Source: Nesterenkonia haasae (GTDB taxonomy: Bacteria; Actinomycetota; Actinomycetes; Actinomycetales; Micrococcaceae). Taken from it: a stretch of 49,918 bases of DNA. Below, one piece after another: positions 1 through 8,265 of this stretch (within the stretch, counting starts at the first letter, position 1; every line of letters begins with the position of its first letter). Under the pieces are notes generated by a model. It was not told the DNA's origin and searched no databases. It saw nothing but the letters and a program-made list of their open reading frames with translations. The translations under genes and the position numbers were made by a program. The stretch lies in NCBI RefSeq assembly GCF_010119385.1, contig NZ_VFIE01000030.1:1-49918 (forward strand), in the 5' to 3' direction.

Positions 1-39
1 GGGCCCGAAGCACCGTCAGGCGCTCGAAGCTACCCCGCA

Positions 40-795
40 TCAACGAGCTGCTCCGATCATCTTGGCGGCCAACAACTGAGCAGTGGGGCGACTAAGGGTC
101 TCTGACACTCGACCGTCGGAGAGAACGACTGTTCTGTCAGCCTCCGCGGCGGCATTGGCATCATGGGTGACCATAACGACTGTCTGTCCGAACTCGTCCA
201 CGGCGGCACGCAGCAGCGCCAACACCTCCGCTCCGGTGCGTGAATCCAGGTTTCCGGTCGGCTCATCGGCAAAGATCACCGCAGGTTTGGAGACCAACGC
301 CCGGGCCACCGCGACCCGTTGCTGTTGTCCGCCAGAGAGCTCGAAGGGCCGGTGGTCCAGGCGGTCGGTCAGCCCGAGTCGATCAATGACCATGTCGTAG
401 TAGTGGCGCTCCGGTTCCGGCCCACCCAGTGAACTCGGCAGCAGAATGTTCTCCCGGGCTGTCATGGCGGGCACCAGGTTATAGGCCTGGAAGACAAACC
501 CGATGTGCTGGCGACGAACGAGTGTCAGGTCCCGTTCCGACAGGCCGGTGAGCTCGACGTGGCGCTCCCCCACGGAAAGCAGCACACTGCCTTCATCGGC
601 GCTGTCCAACCCCGCAAGAACATGGAGGAGTGTCGACTTTCCAGACCCGGAAGGGCCCATGATCGCGGTGAACTCTCCCGCGGGGATTTCAACGCTCAGC
701 CTGCGCAATGGGTGCACAGTCGCCTCTCCTGAGCCATAGGTCTTGGTGAGGGATTCAGCGCGGAGCGCCGCGCGAGTAGTGGTAGCTGTCTTCAT
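40..795 (-). CDS. ABC transporter ATP-binding protein (MacB/LolD-like)
   Basis: ATPase subunit of a lipoprotein-export/antimicrobial-peptide type (MacB/LolD/FtsE-like) ABC transporter, acting on the inner face of the membrane. From the start chosen here (251 aa) the Walker A GPSGSGKST lies at about residues 47-55, the signature LSGGQQQRV near 153 and Walker B VIFADEPTGNLD near 173, with an H-loop THD further on. The frame extends upstream to an ATG at 831, but those 12 residues are basic and unlike the family, and neither start has a convincing Shine-Dalgarno, so the start is provisional. It lies directly downstream of a histidine kinase/response regulator pair on the same strand, the usual layout of stress-responsive exporters. 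The partner FtsX-type permease is probably just off the left edge. Family assignment is firm; the substrate is unknown. Confidence 0.93.
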   Translation of the reverse strand: MKTATTTRAALRAESLTKTYGSGEATVHPLRRLSVEIPAGEFTAIMGPSGSGKSTLLHVLAGLDSADEGSVLLSVGERHVELTGLSERDLTLVRRQHIGFVFQAYNLVPAMTARENILLPSSLGGPEPERHYYDMVIDRLGLTDRLDHRPFELSGGQQQRVAVARALVSKPAVIFADEPTGNLDSRTGAEVLALLRAAVDEFGQTVVMVTHDANAAAEADRTVVLSDGRVSETLSRPTAQLLAAKMIGAAR

Positions 796-872
796 ACCCT
801 TGACATTACGGAACCGGCGACGGCACAGCATCGGCCCATAGGCCCAACCTCACCTCATCCTGCGGTATGAGT

Positions 873-1574
873 TCAGTCGCCGACGATGCCTGATTCGTAG
901 GCGAACACCACAGCCTGAACGCGGTCCCGGCAACTGAGCTTTGCCAGCACCTGCCCCACATGGGTTTTGACGGTCGCCTCAGAGAGGTACAGCCGCGCGG
1001 CGATCTCAGTATTGGAATCACCGGTGGACATTTCAGCGAGGATCTCCCGCTCCCGGTTGGTCAACAGATCCAGGCGCTTCTGCTGTTCACTGGTGGGGGC
1101 GCGGCGTCGTCCCTCTCCCAACAGGGTGGAGTCAAGCAGCCGCCGCGTGGTGGTCGGAGCGACCACAGCGCCTCCAGTGACCACTGTACGGATGGAGTCC
1201 AGCAGGACCTCCGGCTGAACATCCTTCAGGACAAACCCCGCTGCTCCGGATCGCAGCGCCTGCAGGGCGTACTCATCAGTGTCGAAGGTCGTCAGGACGA
1301 TCACCCGCGTTCCCGCCAGCACCGGGTCCTTGGTGATCGCGGCCGTGGCTTCCAGTCCGTCCAGCACCGGCATGCGAATGTCCATCAGCACGACATCAGG
1401 TCCCTGCCCCGCAGCGGCAAGCTTGCGCAGCTGATCCAAAGCCTGGGCGCCGTCACCGGCCTGCGCGGCGACCGCCATATCGGCCTGGGAGTCGATAACC
1501 ATGGCGAATCCAGCGCGAAGCAGCGCCTGATCATCGGCCAGCAGAACAGAAATCTGCTGGGTGGTGTCATTCAT
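873..1574 (-). CDS. NarL/FixJ-family response regulator
   Basis: Two-component response regulator of 233 aa. The N-terminal receiver domain has the acidic pair near residues 14-15 (LLADDQ), the phosphoacceptor Asp65 in VVLMDIRMP, the conserved Thr in VIVLTTFDTD and the Lys in GFVLKD. A linker of about 30 residues leads to a LuxR-type helix-turn-helix (LTNREREILAEMSTGDSN through the SEATVKTHV recognition region, residues about 165-220). It lies 52 nt downstream of the histidine kinase gene and upstream of the ABC ATPase, so the likely output is expression of that transporter. AGGAAG sits about 10 nt before the ATG. The signal is not known. Confidence 0.95.
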   Translation of the reverse strand: MNDTTQQISVLLADDQALLRAGFAMVIDSQADMAVAAQAGDGAQALDQLRKLAAAGQGPDVVLMDIRMPVLDGLEATAAITKDPVLAGTRVIVLTTFDTDEYALQALRSGAAGFVLKDVQPEVLLDSIRTVVTGGAVVAPTTTRRLLDSTLLGEGRRRAPTSEQQKRLDLLTNREREILAEMSTGDSNTEIAARLYLSEATVKTHVGQVLAKLSCRDRVQAVVFAYESGIVGD

Positions 1575-1626
1575 GACCGACTCGCTTCCTGGCCATTGAG
1601 GACCGGCTCCGGGCTCTTATCCATTC

Positions 1627-2946
1627 TCAACGTCCCCTCCTGTGGGGCCGCACCCGCTCCAACGGGAACCGCGCTTCGACGCTGAATCCTGACTCCAATG
1701 ATTCCTCACCTTTGGCTTTGGCGTTCAGCGACCCACCATAGAGCCGGGCCCGCTCCGCCATTCCCAGCAGACCCGAGCCGGCACCGTCGTTCCGTGCTGC
1801 CGCTCCGCGGCCTGTGTCACTGATCTCCAAGGCCAGTTCCCCCGCACGGTAGTCGGTGCCCAACCAGACATATGCCTTCGCCTCAGGACCGCCGTGCTTA
1901 AGCGTGTTGGTCAGGGCCTCTTGGATGATCCGGTACAGCGCCAGCTCGACCCCCTCACCGAGCGGAGGCAGCGACTCTTGGGCGATGTTGAGTTCAACCT
2001 CCAATCCGGATGCGCGGACATCGTCCACAAGCCGGGGGATGTCACCCACTCCCGGGGCCGGGCGTTTCTTCAGAGTTCCCTCCTCCCGGAGCACCCCGAG
2101 CATACGGCGCAGCTCGGTGAGCGCCTGGCGTCCGGTGTCCCCGATCGTTTCGAAGGCTTCACCCGCACGCCCAGGGTCTTGGTCCAGGACATAGCGGCCA
2201 CCGTCAGCCTGAGCGATCATGACCCCCATTGAGTGGGAGACGATGTCGTGCATCTCCCGCGCGATGCGCATCCGCTCTGCGTCAGCAGCCAACCGTGCTT
2301 CCTGGTCCCGTTCCCGTTCAAGCAGTACATTCTTCTCCTTGATCGCCTCCCGCTCACGACGCCGCCGCCCCGCCAGATCACCGAACAGCCACGCGCTGAG
2401 CACCACTGCAGCGGAGAAACCCGTGAAGAGCGCAGCGATGAAGAGGGCCGCACCCCAGTCCCCGCCAGCAGGCGCACCGGTCAGTCCACCGGCAGAGGCC
2501 ACCACCAGAAGCCCGAGCAGCACCGCTCCGATGAGACCTGTCACCAGGTAGGTCAGGCTGACTGACCGGGTGCCGTACTTTGCGCAGGCGTAGACAACTA
2601 AGGGCACAGAGATTGCGGAGAAACCCGGACCGTACATGGCCAACATTTGGCACAGCGCAGCGAAAGCGATGATCCCAGCAGCCAGACCTGGGCGTATGCG
2701 AGACAGCGCCAGGGGGGCGATCGCCAGGAACTCCAGCACCACCATGGCGGGCAGCAGCACCGAGGTGCCGAACATCCCCGTACTGTACGGAGATGGGGAA
2801 AGCCCGGGGCTCACCACCCAGAACAGGGCACTGAGCAGCAGCAGCGGAATGACCTTAAAAAGGGTGTCGCCCAACCACGGCCGTCGTTCGAAGTGCCGGA
2901 CTATCCGCACATGGACAGGCGGTGCGTCGAGTAGGCGGTCAGGCAT
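1627..2946 (-). CDS. Sensor histidine kinase, HisKA_3 (DesK/NarL-partner) type
   Basis: Membrane sensor kinase, about 439 aa from the start chosen here (MPDRLLDAPP at 2946; an in-frame ATG at 3003 adds 19 residues that look non-homologous). The N-terminal half has several hydrophobic segments, such as VIPLLLLSALFWVV and LVTGLIGAVLLGLLVV. A coiled, charged linker rich in R/E/K follows, then the phosphoacceptor helix REMHDIVSHSMGVMIAQ with His near residue 233, and a C-terminal HATPase_c domain (ALTNTLKHG N-box, DTGRGA, GSGLLGMAERARLYGG). It heads a minus-strand operon with the regulator and ABC ATPase, and is divergent from the HAD gene at 3052. These kinases often sense membrane stress, which is an inference here. 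Confidence 0.93.
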   Translation of the reverse strand: MPDRLLDAPPVHVRIVRHFERRPWLGDTLFKVIPLLLLSALFWVVSPGLSPSPYSTGMFGTSVLLPAMVVLEFLAIAPLALSRIRPGLAAGIIAFAALCQMLAMYGPGFSAISVPLVVYACAKYGTRSVSLTYLVTGLIGAVLLGLLVVASAGGLTGAPAGGDWGAALFIAALFTGFSAAVVLSAWLFGDLAGRRRREREAIKEKNVLLERERDQEARLAADAERMRIAREMHDIVSHSMGVMIAQADGGRYVLDQDPGRAGEAFETIGDTGRQALTELRRMLGVLREEGTLKKRPAPGVGDIPRLVDDVRASGLEVELNIAQESLPPLGEGVELALYRIIQEALTNTLKHGGPEAKAYVWLGTDYRAGELALEISDTGRGAAARNDGAGSGLLGMAERARLYGGSLNAKAKGEESLESGFSVEARFPLERVRPHRRGR

Positions 2947-3051
2947 GAGACCCAGTCTAAAGAGGAGCTCGGAAAGAAGCCTCAGACCACAGGATGACGT
3001 CACATCCCGAGGGTGCCGGTGTTAGCCAGGTTTCTTCGGTACTTTAGTTGA

Positions 3052-4002
3052 ATGAACTCTCAGCCCGTCGCTCCCGTCTCATTCGGGAGACCCGCAGTGG
3101 GCGACGCTCCAGTCAAACTGGTCGCCACTGATGTGGACGGCACGATTCTCTCCTACGCGCAGTCGATTTCCGGGAAGGTTTCGACCCGGACCGTGGAGGC
3201 CTTTCAGGCTGCTCGCGAAGCGGGCATCGCTGTGGTGCTCGTTACGGGCCGCCCAGTGCGGGGCCTACGTGGGATCAGCAGCGCGTTAGGACTGATGGGT
3301 CCGGTGATCGCCTCCAATGGTGCGATGACCTATGACCTGGCGGCGAATACACCCCTGGATCACCAACCGCTTGCGACGCAGTCGCTGTTCGACGCTAAGG
3401 ACCTCATTCAAGAATTGGACCCCACGGTGGCTTTCGCTGCAGAGACTCCGCAGATGCTCCACATGGAGGAGTCCTTCGCCCGCGGGTCACTGTGGTTCGA
3501 CGACGAGCGGCGACGCGCTGCGGGGATCCGCGACGCGGAGATCACTATGGGCCCGTTGGATGAAACCCTCGAACGCCACACCGCCCGGCCAGTCTCCGCA
3601 GAGGGTTTCGCACCAAAGGTGCCGGTGCTGAAGCTGCTGGCCAAGACCCACGCGATGGAAGCCGATGCGTTTATTGCCGCTGCACAAGAGCGGATCGGCC
3701 ATATGGTCACAGTGACGCATTCGGCCCCGGGAGTCAGCCTTCTCGAAATATCGGCTAAGGGCGTCAACAAGGCCCAGGCACTGCGCCGATACGCCGACTC
3801 TCTGGGCATCGACGCCGAACACACCATCGCATTCGGAGACATGCCCAACGATGTTGAGATGCTTCAGTGGGCAGGGACCTCCTGGGCTGTCGGTTCCGCC
3901 CACCCTATGGCCCGCTCCGCCGCTGACCGGATTGCTGGGACCTGCGAAAATGACGGGGTGGCTGAGGTTTTGGAGCTGCTGCTGAAGGGGACGCTGCCCT
4001 GA
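3052..4002 (+). CDS. HAD-superfamily phosphatase (Cof/IIB type)
   Basis: Cytosolic Cof-like HAD phosphatase of 316 aa. Motif I ATDVDGT has nucleophile Asp27 and acid/base Asp29, motif II is the Thr of VLVTGRP, the motif III Lys is in SAKGVNKAQAL, and motif IV is FGDMPNDVEML near residue 261. The IIB cap lies between motifs II and III. Such enzymes hydrolyse sugar phosphates, FMN/PLP or similar small phosphates, and the substrate cannot be assigned. The ATG has no Shine-Dalgarno, but a TACTTT (-10-like, 3040-3045) lies 7 nt before it, so the transcript may be leaderless. The stop codon overlaps the start of the glycerophosphodiesterase gene (TGATG), suggesting translational coupling. Confidence 0.92.
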   Translation: MNSQPVAPVSFGRPAVGDAPVKLVATDVDGTILSYAQSISGKVSTRTVEAFQAAREAGIAVVLVTGRPVRGLRGISSALGLMGPVIASNGAMTYDLAANTPLDHQPLATQSLFDAKDLIQELDPTVAFAAETPQMLHMEESFARGSLWFDDERRRAAGIRDAEITMGPLDETLERHTARPVSAEGFAPKVPVLKLLAKTHAMEADAFIAAAQERIGHMVTVTHSAPGVSLLEISAKGVNKAQALRRYADSLGIDAEHTIAFGDMPNDVEMLQWAGTSWAVGSAHPMARSAADRIAGTCENDGVAEVLELLLKGTLP

Positions 4003-4895
4003 TGAAAAACCAAGCCGCACAGAGCCCATACCGCGCTTATCCATACCGAGAGGTTCCTTACCTTCTGAACTCGACCCCGGGACGACTGCATCATGCGCCC
4101 TTGGCTTTCGCCCACCGCGGAGCTGACCCGGCACGGGAAAACACAATGGCAGCATTCCGCCGAGCAGTGGACCTCGGATTCCGCTATCTCGAGATCGATG
4201 TACGGACTTCCGCTGATGGAGTGCTGGTCGTCTTTCATGATGAAACCCTTGACCGGGTCACCGACGGTGCCGGACGGCTCGGCGACCACACCTGGGACCA
4301 GCTCAGCCAGCTGCGCGTCACGGCCGCCACGGAAACCAACCCCGCAGATGACCCGAAGCCTGGACTTGGTGAACCACTGGTGAAGTTTGAGGAGGCGCTG
4401 CTGGCCCTTCCAGACACCCATTTCAATGTTGACCTCAAAGACTCGGAAGCTGCGCGGCACTTCGCAGAGATCGTTGATCGGCATGAAGCACATCACCGAG
4501 TGCTCGCCGCCAGCTTTAATGATGCCCGCAGGCAGCGAGTCGGCCGGCTGGTCACCAAGCAGGTCGCTTCCTCAGGCGGCTGGGTTTCCACTGCCCTGAT
4601 GGTTTTCTTGGGCCCGTTGGGCGGTTTCGGCAAGCTCTCGCAGCGCCTCGCGCACTTCGATTGTGTCCAGGTGCCGATTCGCCAAACTCGGGTGCCGATT
4701 GTGCGCCCGAGATTTGTGGAGCGCTGCCATCGAGCGGGGCTGCAGGTCCACGTGTGGGTAGTCGACGACCCGGCAGAGATGCACCGGCTACTGGACATGG
4801 GTGTGGATGGCATTATGACCGACGACGCCGAGGCGCTCGCCGCGGTGATGCGCGCACGCTCAGTGTGGCCCCAAACCGTGCCCCACGAGGACTAG
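4002..4895 (+). CDS. Glycerophosphodiester phosphodiesterase family protein
   Basis: GDPD-family enzyme (297 aa) hydrolysing glycerophosphodiesters to glycerol 3-phosphate plus an alcohol. The family active site is visible: HRGA with ENTMAAF after it, the metal-binding LEIDVRTSADG, the catalytic second His in VVFHDETLDRVTDG, and a late NVDLKD strand. The C-terminal barrel strand HVWVVDDPAEMHRLLDMG followed by GVDGIMTDD is typical. There is no signal peptide, so it is probably cytosolic. Its ATG shares bases with the stop codon of the preceding HAD phosphatase, so the two form an operon; the pairing suggests phospholipid head-group or glycerophosphate recycling. Confidence 0.93.
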   Translation: MKNQAAQSPYRAYPYREVPYLLNSTPGRLHHAPLAFAHRGADPARENTMAAFRRAVDLGFRYLEIDVRTSADGVLVVFHDETLDRVTDGAGRLGDHTWDQLSQLRVTAATETNPADDPKPGLGEPLVKFEEALLALPDTHFNVDLKDSEAARHFAEIVDRHEAHHRVLAASFNDARRQRVGRLVTKQVASSGGWVSTALMVFLGPLGGFGKLSQRLAHFDCVQVPIRQTRVPIVRPRFVERCHRAGLQVHVWVVDDPAEMHRLLDMGVDGIMTDDAEALAAVMRARSVWPQTVPHED

Positions 4896-4958
4896 GACCC
4901 CACGGTCCTTCCATGTCAGGTCAAGGTGGCGGTCAGCCCCAGCGCCTAGACTCACCCC

Positions 4959-5282
4959 ATGATCACCGAGCTACTCGCCATGCTTGCCGAGGGGGCACCT
5001 GCTGGTTCAGTGACAGTGCCCTGGTGGTTGCGTTTCGGCGTCCTGGTCTACGGGGTTCTGCTGGTCGCGGCATTCATGATCTACGCCCAGACTACGCACC
5101 AAAGACCATGGAATGTCCTTTGGGTTCTGGTCATCGCATTCGTTCCAATCCTGGGCGCCCTGTGCTATTTCGTCGTCCAGTCCGTCGACTACCGTCGGCA
5201 GAACGACAAGCCCGTCAAGGGCCGGGCAGAAACGATGGCGCCGGAAGAGTACGGAGCGGGTGGCAGCGAAGCTCCTCGTTAG
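4959..5282 (+). CDS. Small membrane protein with PLDc_N (phospholipase D nuclease N-terminal-like) domain
   Basis: Protein of 107 aa with two membrane spans (about residues 23-43 and 52-74). The second contains VPILGALCYFV, the signature of the PLDc_N domain found at the N-terminus of cardiolipin synthases and as a stand-alone protein in actinobacteria. The short charged C-terminal tail is cytosolic. There is no nuclease HKD motif, so no catalytic role is assigned. It follows the GDPD gene by 63 nt on the same strand. Its stop codon overlaps that of the convergent permease gene in the four bases TTAG (5279-5282), with TAG on plus and TAA on minus. Confidence 0.78.
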   Translation: MITELLAMLAEGAPAGSVTVPWWLRFGVLVYGVLLVAAFMIYAQTTHQRPWNVLWVLVIAFVPILGALCYFVVQSVDYRRQNDKPVKGRAETMAPEEYGAGGSEAPR

Positions 5283-6586
5283 GCAGGCCCAGTCACGACT
5301 CGCATAGTGGGTCGGGTAGCGAGCATACCCAAGTAGATCAGAAGCACTCCGGTACCGAGCACCAGTGCCAGAAGGAGGATCGTCAGCGGGGCCGTGAGGA
5401 TCGTCAACCCCACGATGGGCAGCGCCACAACACATGCGCTCCCAACCGCCACTGTGAGGACTGCCGCAAGCGGGCGCATCACTGATTGGACGCGGATCCG
5501 GTTCAGTTGGCGCACACTGAGCCCCATCGTGGCCAGTCCTCTGTAGAGATCCTTCCGATCCAAGACCTGTGCTGTCTGATTCAACCCCACTGAGCAGGCT
5601 GTCATCAGAAACGCCACGAAGAGAGTCAGCCACACTCCGCGCTGGATATCACCGACAAGCATCACATCCTCTGGATGAGTCATGGGTTCCAATGAGCTCA
5701 TCAGAGCTACCCCACTGCCGGCGATCACGCCCACAAATGCAGCGATGGCAACCCCTCCGACCTGTCGCCACATCTGCTGGGGGGACTCCAGTACGTTCCT
5801 TGCCGCAATGAGCCGCTCAGCAGTGGCAGCACGCTTCGCCTGCCGTCTGGCGATGAGTTTCAGCACCCATGGTCCGACGAGCTGCACAGCCAGCAGAGGC
5901 ACCGCCAGGAACGCAAACGCCACCACCAGGAGTAGCACTTCATTATGGATCGGCACCATGTTGTGGAGGATGAACACCACGGCAACGGCGAGCAGCGCGA
6001 TCACCGCCCGGACCCATTTCACTCGCTGCGGTAGCTGCCGGGTGCGGACACCTAATGGGGTAACTTCCACCCGACGCAGTCCAGCAACGGCTGCCGCGAC
6101 CGCGAAAAGCAGCAGGACGGCGCAGGTGGCAGCCAACAGGCCTGGCCCCAGCCATAGCCCAGAGACACCCATCGGCTGACCCGCGAAAACCAACAGGCCC
6201 ACTAATGGCATCAGCAGCGCGTAGAGCAGGGATCCCGCCAGAATCCCAGCTCCCGCAAGGACCACCGATTCCGCCAACACCAGCCGGCGCAGTTGTCCTG
6301 AGCTGGCACCGAGGAGTCGAAGTCCTGAGAGGCGTTCGTCCCGACGACGGGCCAGGAGCCTCGCTGCCGAACTCATCAACGCCAACATGGGGATCACCAG
6401 CAGGATCAGGGCAACGGTGGCGTAGAGAAAGTACACGTCCTGCAACGCGGAGTGTTCCAGTGTGTAGAAGTACATTGCCCCTGCGAAGACCATCAGTCCG
6501 ATGCCGCTCGTGAGGCCGAATCCTGCAACAGGCAGTGCCCAAACCGCCCGATCCGCGAAGAGCTTCTCAAGGAAGAGCCGGATCAT
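5279..6586 (-). CDS. ABC transporter permease, FtsX/MacB-like
   Basis: Membrane permease of 435 aa with two FtsX-like blocks. An N-terminal span is followed by three closely spaced spans (around residues 55-160, with the cytoplasmic loop ARRRDERLSGLRLLGAS that typically couples to the ATPase). A second half starts near residue 280 with AIAAFVGVIAG and ends with paired spans. No large MacB periplasmic domain is present, so it resembles the simple FtsX-like permeases of actinobacteria. The start codon overlaps the stop of the upstream ATPase gene, so the pair is co-translated. Cargo is unknown; roles in antibiotic-peptide resistance or lipid/lipoprotein handling are common in the family. Confidence 0.9.
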   Translation of the reverse strand: MIRLFLEKLFADRAVWALPVAGFGLTSGIGLMVFAGAMYFYTLEHSALQDVYFLYATVALILLVIPMLALMSSAARLLARRRDERLSGLRLLGASSGQLRRLVLAESVVLAGAGILAGSLLYALLMPLVGLLVFAGQPMGVSGLWLGPGLLAATCAVLLLFAVAAAVAGLRRVEVTPLGVRTRQLPQRVKWVRAVIALLAVAVVFILHNMVPIHNEVLLLVVAFAFLAVPLLAVQLVGPWVLKLIARRQAKRAATAERLIAARNVLESPQQMWRQVGGVAIAAFVGVIAGSGVALMSSLEPMTHPEDVMLVGDIQRGVWLTLFVAFLMTACSVGLNQTAQVLDRKDLYRGLATMGLSVRQLNRIRVQSVMRPLAAVLTVAVGSACVVALPIVGLTILTAPLTILLLALVLGTGVLLIYLGMLATRPTMRVVTGPA

Positions 6587-7317
6587 CGCCCGCCCCCTGC
6601 ATTGTGACCCTCTGGCAGGGCACCACTGGTGGCAGAATCGTGGACGAGACGCCCATCCTGCAGCCGGACAATTCGTGAGCAGCGCGCTGCGACAGCCTCA
6701 TCATGGGTGACCACCACCAAGGGTGCTCCGCGTCCTGAAGTGGAATCGAGGAGGGCACTGAGCACTTGATCGGACGTCGCGGAGTCCAGCGCTCCGGTGG
6801 GCTCATCCGCGAAGACGATCTGCGGGTTGTTCACCTGAGCTCTCGCGATGGCGACCCGTTGCGCCTGCCCCCCAGAGAGCTGACCGGGCCGACGGTCCTC
6901 CATTCCCTCGAGTCCCAGGGCATGGAGCCACCCAGCGGCTGTTGACTCCGCAGCTGGACGGGGTACCCCGGAGAGCATCAGAGCAACGGCCACATTCTCC
7001 AGAGCTGTCAGTTCCGGCATCAGCAGACCCTCTTGGAACACGAAGCCTATGTGCTGAAGGCGCAGCTTTGCTCGCTTTTCCGAGTTGAGAGTGGAGAGCT
7101 CTACGGGACGGTTCAGTGCCTGGAACTGAACGGAGCCGGAATGTGGGGTGATGATCCCGGACAGTACGTGCATCAGCGTGGTTTTTCCTGAGCCAGATGG
7201 CCCCATGATGGCCACCGACTCTCCATGATGGATAGTGACATCTACCCCGCGGAGGGCCTCAGTGGCGCCGTACCTTTTGCTCAGTTGGGTCGCGGTAATG
7301 AAGGGTGCGGTGTTCAT
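6583..7317 (-). CDS. ABC transporter ATP-binding protein
   Basis: ATPase partner of the FtsX-like permease, 244 aa from the start MNTAPFITATQL at 7317 (in-frame upstream ATGs at 7326 and 7353 are possible). Walker A is GPSGSGKTT, the Q-loop GFVFQEG, the signature LSGGQAQRV and Walker B IVFADEPTGALD, with the H-loop in VVVTHDEAVA. It overlaps the permease start by 4 nt. It is a second member of the same family as the gene at 40-795 but is not adjacent to a two-component system. The divergent neighbour is the phosphatidylcholine-synthase-like gene at 7498. Confidence 0.93.
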   Translation of the reverse strand: MNTAPFITATQLSKRYGATEALRGVDVTIHHGESVAIMGPSGSGKTTLMHVLSGIITPHSGSVQFQALNRPVELSTLNSEKRAKLRLQHIGFVFQEGLLMPELTALENVAVALMLSGVPRPAAESTAAGWLHALGLEGMEDRRPGQLSGGQAQRVAIARAQVNNPQIVFADEPTGALDSATSDQVLSALLDSTSGRGAPLVVVTHDEAVAARCSRIVRLQDGRLVHDSATSGALPEGHNAGGGR

Positions 7318-7497
7318 ACACACCATGGTTTCCCGAATGAAGGGAGCCGACATCGGAGTACAGGAGGATTCTCACCCCATCCTGTGGTCTGAGATCGTAC
7401 TCCAGCAGGTCATTCTGGGCTTTGCCGATGCACATCCTGACCGAGACCCGCAGCTCCGCATCGCCGCAAGCGGACCATACGCGGGTAAGGTGAGGCC

Positions 7498-8259
7498 ATG
7501 TCTGCACCCCACACAGGTAGGCGGCATCGCCTAGCAGCGCTGTCGGTCCATGCCTATACCGCGCTCGGGGTGGTCCTTGCCCTGCTCATGGTGCACCTTT
7601 CCTACGCCGGCGAAGTCGAAATTGTGCTGTGGCTCTTTTTGGCTGCGATGATCATTGACGGCTCAGACGGCTTCCTGGCTCGGCGCTTCCGGGTCAAAGA
7701 AGTGGTTCCCGGTTTCGACGGTGCCCTGCTGGACAACATCATTGACTACATCACGTATGCCTTCGCTCCCATGGTGCTCCTCTGGAGCACCGGGTACCTG
7801 CCCGGTGGGTGGGTCGGCGGTGCAGTGGCATCGGTGGTCCTACTCGCTTCCTGCTACCAGTTCTGCCGCAGCGACGCGAAGACCGACGACCACTTCTTCC
7901 TTGGGTTCCCGAGCTACTGGAACATTGCGGCGTTCTACCTGATTGTCCTGGGCGCCGGTACGGCAGCCACCGTCACCACGCTGCTGGCACTGACGGTGCT
8001 TGTCTTCGTCCCCATCAAGTACGTCTACCCCTCCAGGACTGAGACCGCGTGGTGGCCGACCATGACACTCACCACTCTGTGGCTGGGGCTGTACGCACTG
8101 ATCCTGGTGCAGTTCCCCTCACCGAGCCTGTGGCTGATCAGCCTGTCCGGTGGATATGTCCTCTACTACGCCGCCCTGAGCCTGCATCTGACGCTGACAC
8201 GGCGCAGCGCTGAGGAGCTGCCGTCGTCATCATCAGAGGCCGGGGCCCCGGACTCGTGA
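7498..8259 (+). CDS. pcs: CDP-alcohol phosphatidyltransferase, phosphatidylcholine synthase-like
   Basis: Integral membrane enzyme of 253 aa with about eight spans. The CDP-alcohol motif near residues 53-82 reads DGSDGFLAR, then GALLDNIIDY. The spacer between AR and the next conserved Gly is 12 residues, the spacing described for phosphatidylcholine synthase (Pcs), rather than the 8-9 of most family members. KEVVPGFDGALLDNIIDY closely resembles the Pcs signature as I recall it. Known Pcs enzymes condense CDP-diacylglycerol with free choline. Choline as substrate is an inference from motif spacing and overall resemblance. AAGGTGAGG precedes the ATG. It is convergent with the PfkB gene, with only 6 nt between stops. 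Confidence 0.82.
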   Translation: MSAPHTGRRHRLAALSVHAYTALGVVLALLMVHLSYAGEVEIVLWLFLAAMIIDGSDGFLARRFRVKEVVPGFDGALLDNIIDYITYAFAPMVLLWSTGYLPGGWVGGAVASVVLLASCYQFCRSDAKTDDHFFLGFPSYWNIAAFYLIVLGAGTAATVTTLLALTVLVFVPIKYVYPSRTETAWWPTMTLTTLWLGLYALILVQFPSPSLWLISLSGGYVLYYAALSLHLTLTRRSAEELPSSSSEAGAPDS

Positions 8260-8265
8260 CCTTGT

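Noticed and set aside
960-1685. Long plus-strand open frame opposite the response regulator
   Set aside because: Antisense shadow of a high-GC gene. Low-complexity translation with no domain.
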